From Bacillota bacterium (GTDB taxonomy: Bacteria; Bacillota; Dethiobacteria; Dethiobacterales; Dethiobacteraceae): a stretch of DNA of 10,627 nt. Within the stretch, counting starts at the first letter, position 1. Each line of letters begins with the position of its first letter. This document shows positions 8,183 to 10,627 of this stretch, in pieces. The translations under genes were made by a program, and so were the position numbers. The notes below the pieces were generated by a model. The model searched no databases. It was not told where the DNA came from and was given only the letters and a program-made list of their open reading frames with translations. The DNA lies in the NCBI GenBank assembly GCA_018725345.1, contig QLUI01000036.1, forward strand, positions 1-10,627, read 5' to 3'.

Positions 8183-8540
8183 ACCCCCATCCGTCCTCTC
8201 TCAAAAATAGTATGCCGTCGAACAGGGAAAACATGTTATTATTTTTGGCTAACCTTAAAACTTACCACAATACGAGCACTTACCGTACCAAAAACGAAAT
8301 TTCAAGCACTTTTTATTTTAGTTTAATGATTTAGCCATGACACTTTCCATGCCACAAAGTGAACTCGTTTCAGCAAGCTGAAACATCGGGGAATCAGGTG
8401 GAGAGTCTACTCCACCTGATTGAAAAGTCCCACCTACGCTACGCTTAGAGGTGGGGGTGGGGGTCTTATACCCTAATGAATAATCGGGATAAAGAAAGGA
8501 TTTTAAAAATAGAAGCACGAATATATGTTTATCTTCACGC
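8183..8540. other. 358-base intergenic stretch between cwlD and the symporter fragment
   Basis: The right part (8341-8465) is a dense array of hairpins described separately. The left part (8183-8340) is AT-rich and has no convincing gene on either strand. A possible minus-strand -10, TACTAT (8213-8208), lies upstream of the symporter fragment but has no clear -35 partner. The last 75 bases (8466-8540), before the cwlD stop, hold no clear terminator. Confidence 0.5.
8341..8465 (+). mobile_element. Array of four hairpins, possible orphan IS200/IS605-type end or omega-RNA-like element
   Basis: Four stem-loops follow each other. Stem 1 is CACTTT / AAAGTG (8341-8361). Stem 2 is GTTTCAG / CTGAAAC with loop CAAG (8367-8384). 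Stem 3 is a perfect 12-bp stem AATCAGGTGGAG / CTCCACCTGATT (8392-8421). Stem 4 is CCCACCT / AGGTGGG (8429-8455), followed by a second TGGGGG. A GTTTCAG-type hairpin, then a CGGGGAATC-like linker, then a CCCACCT...TTAGAGGTGGG hairpin resembles the right ends of tnpB-bearing IS200/IS605 elements as I remember them. No tnpA or tnpB remains, so this would be a solo end, a non-autonomous derivative or a free-standing structured RNA. The strand is chosen from that resemblance; boundaries and identity are uncertain. Confidence 0.45.
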
Positions 8541-9262
8541 TTACAGCTGTTCAACATACTTTATCACAGCCAAATAGATAGCCCAAGCCAATTTATCCTG
8601 ATATTCCGGTTGCATCAGCAGTATGGCCTCCTGCGGATTTGAAATAAACCCTGTTTCAACCAAGACCGCAGGCATCTGCACCTCATTCAAAATAAAATAA
8701 TCCCCTGACTGAGCTTGGCGGGTGGTATTGGCTAGGATGCGGCTTAGTTCTTGCTGAATCATTTCTGCGAACAGCTTTGCTCCCTCACAGCCGCTTTTAA
8801 AAAAACCTGGGAACCGTACCAACGTGTGTCCCTGGCGGCATTTAGATGAATACTGATTAACAAAATCGGATCAGCATCTGTGATTATTTTCAGCCTGTTT
8901 TGCATATCCCGCTGCTTCTTTGCTCCAGCTGTCGGCAACACGAGCAGATCCCGGTCTGTTTCACGCGTCATTACTACACGGGCACCGGTGGCTTGCAGAT
9001 AGTCGCGCAAAATAAGCGCAATATTTAGCGTCAATGTTTTTTCCGCCAGCTTATTTCGCCAAACGCCAGGGTCATACCCGCCATGTCCGGGATCAAGAAC
9101 TACCGTTTGCCCTGAAAGGCGCAGAACAGGCACAGCAGCAGCCTGACGCCAAACAAAAACGATCTGTAAAAAGAAGCCTGCTACCATCAGCATGAAAACT
9201 AACGTCACAACAAGCAACAGTTTTCGACGTGTCTTTTGTAAAGCAAAAATGGTGACTTGCAT
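8541..9262 (-). pseudogene. cwlD: N-acetylmuramoyl-L-alanine amidase CwlD, split by a -1 frameshift
   Basis: Two overlapping frames together form one Amidase_3 protein. Frame one (ATG 9262) has a membrane anchor (about residues 13-34), DPGHGG with zinc ligand H60, E74, and SIHLNA with H139. It then runs into an early stop at 8759. Frame two, from about 8798 to 8541, carries LFAEMIQQEL, NTTRQA and LVETGFISN with the catalytic glutamate. A -1 shift at the T7A4 run (8805-8795) gives a product of about 240 residues, the normal CwlD size. In sporulating species CwlD helps make muramic-delta-lactam in the spore cortex. The ATG at 9262 has AAGGGGGAG at good spacing; an upstream GTG (9268) overlaps that site. 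The cause may be a lost T, a sequencing error or recoding. The first frame alone lacks the catalytic glutamate. Confidence 0.88.
8798..8804 (-). promoter_or_regulatory. Slippery heptamer T_TTT_TTA in cwlD
   Basis: In the zero frame the codons read GTT TTT TTA AAA, so the X_XXY_YYZ pattern is exactly in phase. A -1 slip continues as AAA AGC GGC TGT, the frame that encodes the rest of CwlD. Four bases later GCGGCT (8794-8789) can pair perfectly with AGCCGC (8744-8739), a possible stimulatory stem. Use as a recoding site is inferred. Confidence 0.4.
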
Positions 9263-9274
9263 TAACACTCCCCC

Positions 9275-9288
9275 TTATCTTTAGATAA
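9275..9288. promoter_or_regulatory. Inverted repeat in the cwlD-chrA divergent region
   Basis: TTATCT-TT-AGATAA is a perfect two-fold repeat in the 66-base gap between the divergent cwlD and chrA starts. It could be an operator or lie within overlapping promoters. No good promoter hexamers were found on either strand, so this is weak. Confidence 0.25.
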
Positions 9289-9328
9289 ATATGACAAGGA
9301 ACAGCAGCTTATGAGAAAAGGAGTTACC

Positions 9329-9895
9329 ATGAAACAACATCTGGAGTACCAGCTTTTTCTTACTTTTTTCCTAATTGGTGCCACAACTTTTGGCGGCGGC
9401 TATGCCATGCTACCGATCATCCACCGCGAAATAGTACAGCGCCACCGTTGGTTGGAGGAAGATGAATTTATTGATGTTTTAGCTGTGGCTCATTCTTCGC
9501 CGGGAGCGGTAGCTGTAAATTCCGCTGTTTTTATCGGCTGCAAACTACGCGGCTTTCCTGGTGCTATCGCGGCACTGCTAGGTTCGATCCTGCCTTCTTT
9601 TTTCGTAATCTTAGTCATAGCCGTCTTTCTTAATCGCTATGCCGAACATCCTACTATAGTGGCAGCCTTTGCCGGAATTCGTCCTGCCATTGCCGCCCTA
9701 ATAATTGCCGCGATGGTTAAATTAGGCAAACCCACACTGAAAAAGCCTGTGAAGCTTGTTTATCTACTGAGTTTCCTGGTGCTTTCCGCCGTCTTTGATG
9801 TCCACCCAGTAGTCATCATCTTGTTGGGAGCAGGCAGCGGCCTGCTGCTCGCATACCTGGGGGATAACGGTGAGAAAAAAGGTGAACAAACGTGA
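9329..9895 (+). CDS. chrA: Chromate transporter family protein, first subunit of a short-chain ChrA pair
   Basis: This 188-residue membrane protein is a single Chromate_transp (CHR) domain with about five to six membrane segments. Family signatures are TTFGGGYAMLPIIHREIV (19-36) and SSPGAVAVNSAVFIG (56-70). Short-chain CHR proteins occur as adjacent pairs that act together as a heteromer, matching the gene that follows. Characterised members export chromate, but many clostridial homologues have no known substrate, so chromate resistance is not shown. The motif reads PGA where the partner has PGP. The ATG at 9329 has AAAGGAG at ideal distance; an ATG at 9311 with AAGGA upstream would add six residues. 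The gene overlaps its partner by four bases, so the two are co-translated. It diverges from cwlD. Confidence 0.92.
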   Translation: MKQHLEYQLFLTFFLIGATTFGGGYAMLPIIHREIVQRHRWLEEDEFIDVLAVAHSSPGAVAVNSAVFIGCKLRGFPGAIAALLGSILPSFFVILVIAVFLNRYAEHPTIVAAFAGIRPAIAALIIAAMVKLGKPTLKKPVKLVYLLSFLVLSAVFDVHPVVIILLGAGSGLLLAYLGDNGEKKGEQT

Positions 9896-10425
9896 TTATT
9901 GTGGAACTTTATTTATCATTTTTAAAAATTGGCACCTTTAGTATCGGCGGCGGCTATGTGATGCTGCCGTTGATTCAGCAAGAAATCATAGAAAATCGTG
10001 CTTGGCTCACGCTACCTGAATTTCTGAACATCCTGGCTATAGCAGAGATGACACCCGGTCCGGTGGCAATAAATTCCGCAACTTTTATCGGCTACCAAGC
10101 AGGAGGTTTCTGGGGTGCGCTATTTGCCACAGCCGGAGTGGTGACTCCTTCTCTTGTGCTGATGGTAGCTGCAGCCTCTCTGTTTAACCACTTTTATAAA
10201 AACCGTTGGGTCCAGGCTTCCTTAGACGGACTCCGTCCTGCCGTGTTAGCGTTGATAGCTAGTGCCGCCATCTTTGTCGCTGAATCTGCCGTGGTAGACA
10301 TATTGACCGGCATCTTTTTTTTAACTGTAATGGCCTTACTGTTTCTGACTCGCATTCATCCTGTGTTTGCCCTGCTTTTAGCCGCAGCCGCAGGAATAAT
10401 CTTCTATCTTTCAGGAAAAACCTAA
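9892..10425 (+). CDS. chrA: Chromate transporter family protein, second subunit of a short-chain ChrA pair
   Basis: This 177-residue single CHR domain is homologous to the preceding gene product. It carries FSIGGGYVMLPLIQQEI (16-32) and MTPGPVAINSATFIG (53-67), the canonical P-G-P form of the motif. About five to six membrane segments are expected. The GTG start sits in GTGA and overlaps the stop of the first subunit, with AAGGTG upstream, a classic coupled arrangement. The pair would form one transporter in the cytoplasmic membrane, with the two halves probably in opposite orientation, as proposed for short-chain ChrA pairs. The substrate is unproven. It is followed by repeat copy 2 and a probable terminator. 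Confidence 0.92.
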   Translation: MIIVELYLSFLKIGTFSIGGGYVMLPLIQQEIIENRAWLTLPEFLNILAIAEMTPGPVAINSATFIGYQAGGFWGALFATAGVVTPSLVLMVAAASLFNHFYKNRWVQASLDGLRPAVLALIASAAIFVAESAVVDILTGIFFLTVMALLFLTRIHPVFALLLAAAAGIIFYLSGKT

Positions 10426-10439
10426 CAAAAATAAGCTGG

Positions 10440-10505
10440 AATCCCCCTTAACAACCCCCTTGCATAGGATCGTAGCTTCCCTGAATGACGTGATTTCCTA
10501 TGCAA
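10440..10505 (+). repeat. 66-base dispersed palindromic repeat, copy 2
   Basis: This is the second copy of the element at 1317-1382, in the same orientation. Its arms TTGCATAGGA / TCCTATGCAA form a perfect 10-bp stem enclosing the core CGTAGCTTCCCTG. It starts 14 bases after the chrA second-subunit stop, with the C-rich end nearest that gene. Copy 1 instead has its stem end nearest the neighbouring gene's stop. Confidence 0.8.
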
Positions 10506-10509
10506 CAAG

Positions 10510-10547
10510 AAAAAGCCTCACCCTTTTACTATTTGGGCAGACTTTTT
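10510..10547. terminator. Probable bidirectional intrinsic terminator
   Basis: AAAAAG, CT and CCC on the left pair with GGG, AG and CTTTTT on the right around an 11-base AT-rich loop, with small internal mismatches. Each strand ends in a T5 tract. It lies between chrA and a convergent gene end at 10574, which fits termination from both sides. The broken stem lowers certainty. Confidence 0.6.
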
Positions 10548-10573
10548 GCTTTCCAACAGCTAGCTGTTTAAAG

Positions 10574-10627
10574 TTAACATTCCTTATTACCAGTTTTATT
10601 GATTACCTGCGCAGGCACACCCCCGAC
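10574..10627 (-). CDS. 3' end of a possible hexapeptide-repeat acyltransferase (partial)
   Basis: Reading in from the right edge on the minus strand, 17 codons stay open to a TAA at 10576-10574 and give VGGVPAQVINKTGNKEC. The pattern GVPA-x-VI is the usual closing motif of left-handed beta-helix acetyltransferases such as sugar or serine O-acetyltransferases. The start lies outside the window. So short a stretch could be chance, but the convergent terminator just beyond its stop supports a real gene end. Confidence 0.4.
   Translation of the reverse strand, partial: VGGVPAQVINKTGNKEC

Noticed and set aside
8318..8557. Minus-strand open frame of 79 codons across the hairpin array
   Set aside because: It is built from the inverted repeats themselves, has no ribosome binding site and overlaps the cwlD end.
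10555..10568. Perfect 14-base palindrome AACAGCTAGCTGTT
   Set aside because: It is a single short palindrome in AT-rich spacer near the convergent gene end; nothing links it to a regulator or to the terminator.
1..10627. CRISPR arrays, tRNA or rRNA genes
   Set aside because: No regularly spaced repeats and no tRNA or rRNA sequence patterns were seen.

Overview
The window looks like chromosomal DNA of a spore-forming Bacillota, most likely a Clostridia-type lineage. The signs are a glmS ribozyme in front of glmS, the cdaA-cdaR-glmM-glmS gene order, a CwlD amidase (a spore-cortex enzyme in characterised species), strong AGGAG-type ribosome binding sites and a two-gene short-chain ChrA transporter. 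No genus can be named from sequence alone.

Layout. From 85 to 9262 every gene reads on the minus strand. In transcription order these are cwlD (9262-8541, split by a -1 frameshift), a C-terminal fragment of a sodium:alanine symporter (8182-7685), cdaA (7583-6771), cdaR (6769-5834), glmM (5767-4424), the glmS ribozyme (about 4378-4240), glmS (4209-2386), an EamA-family transporter (2274-1390) and a THUMP-domain RNA methyltransferase (1230-85). On the plus strand, diverging from cwlD, is a chrA pair (9329-10425) with overlapping genes. A probable bidirectional terminator follows (10510-10547), then the tail of a convergent minus-strand gene that may be a hexapeptide acyltransferase (10574-10627).

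How the genes work together. CdaA makes c-di-AMP and CdaR is its membrane-anchored regulator. GlmM and GlmS make glucosamine-1-phosphate and glucosamine-6-phosphate, the entry to peptidoglycan precursors. The ribozyme closes a feedback loop by cleaving the glmS leader when GlcN6P is plentiful. A good extended -10 promoter in the cdaR-glmM gap suggests that glmM-glmS can also be transcribed apart from cdaAR. CwlD adds a peptidoglycan-modifying enzyme to the neighbourhood.

Less ordinary features are: (1) cwlD is split exactly at a correctly phased T_TTT_TTA slippery heptamer; (2) an orphan array of four hairpins at 8341-8465 resembles an IS200/IS605-type end or omega-RNA-like element but has no transposase gene; (3) a symporter fragment lies beside that array; (4) a 66-base palindrome-containing repeat occurs in direct orientation at 1317-1382 and 10440-10505. 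I did not find a convincing wholly new multi-gene system. The hairpin array, the repeat family and the cwlD frameshift are the best candidates for follow-up.
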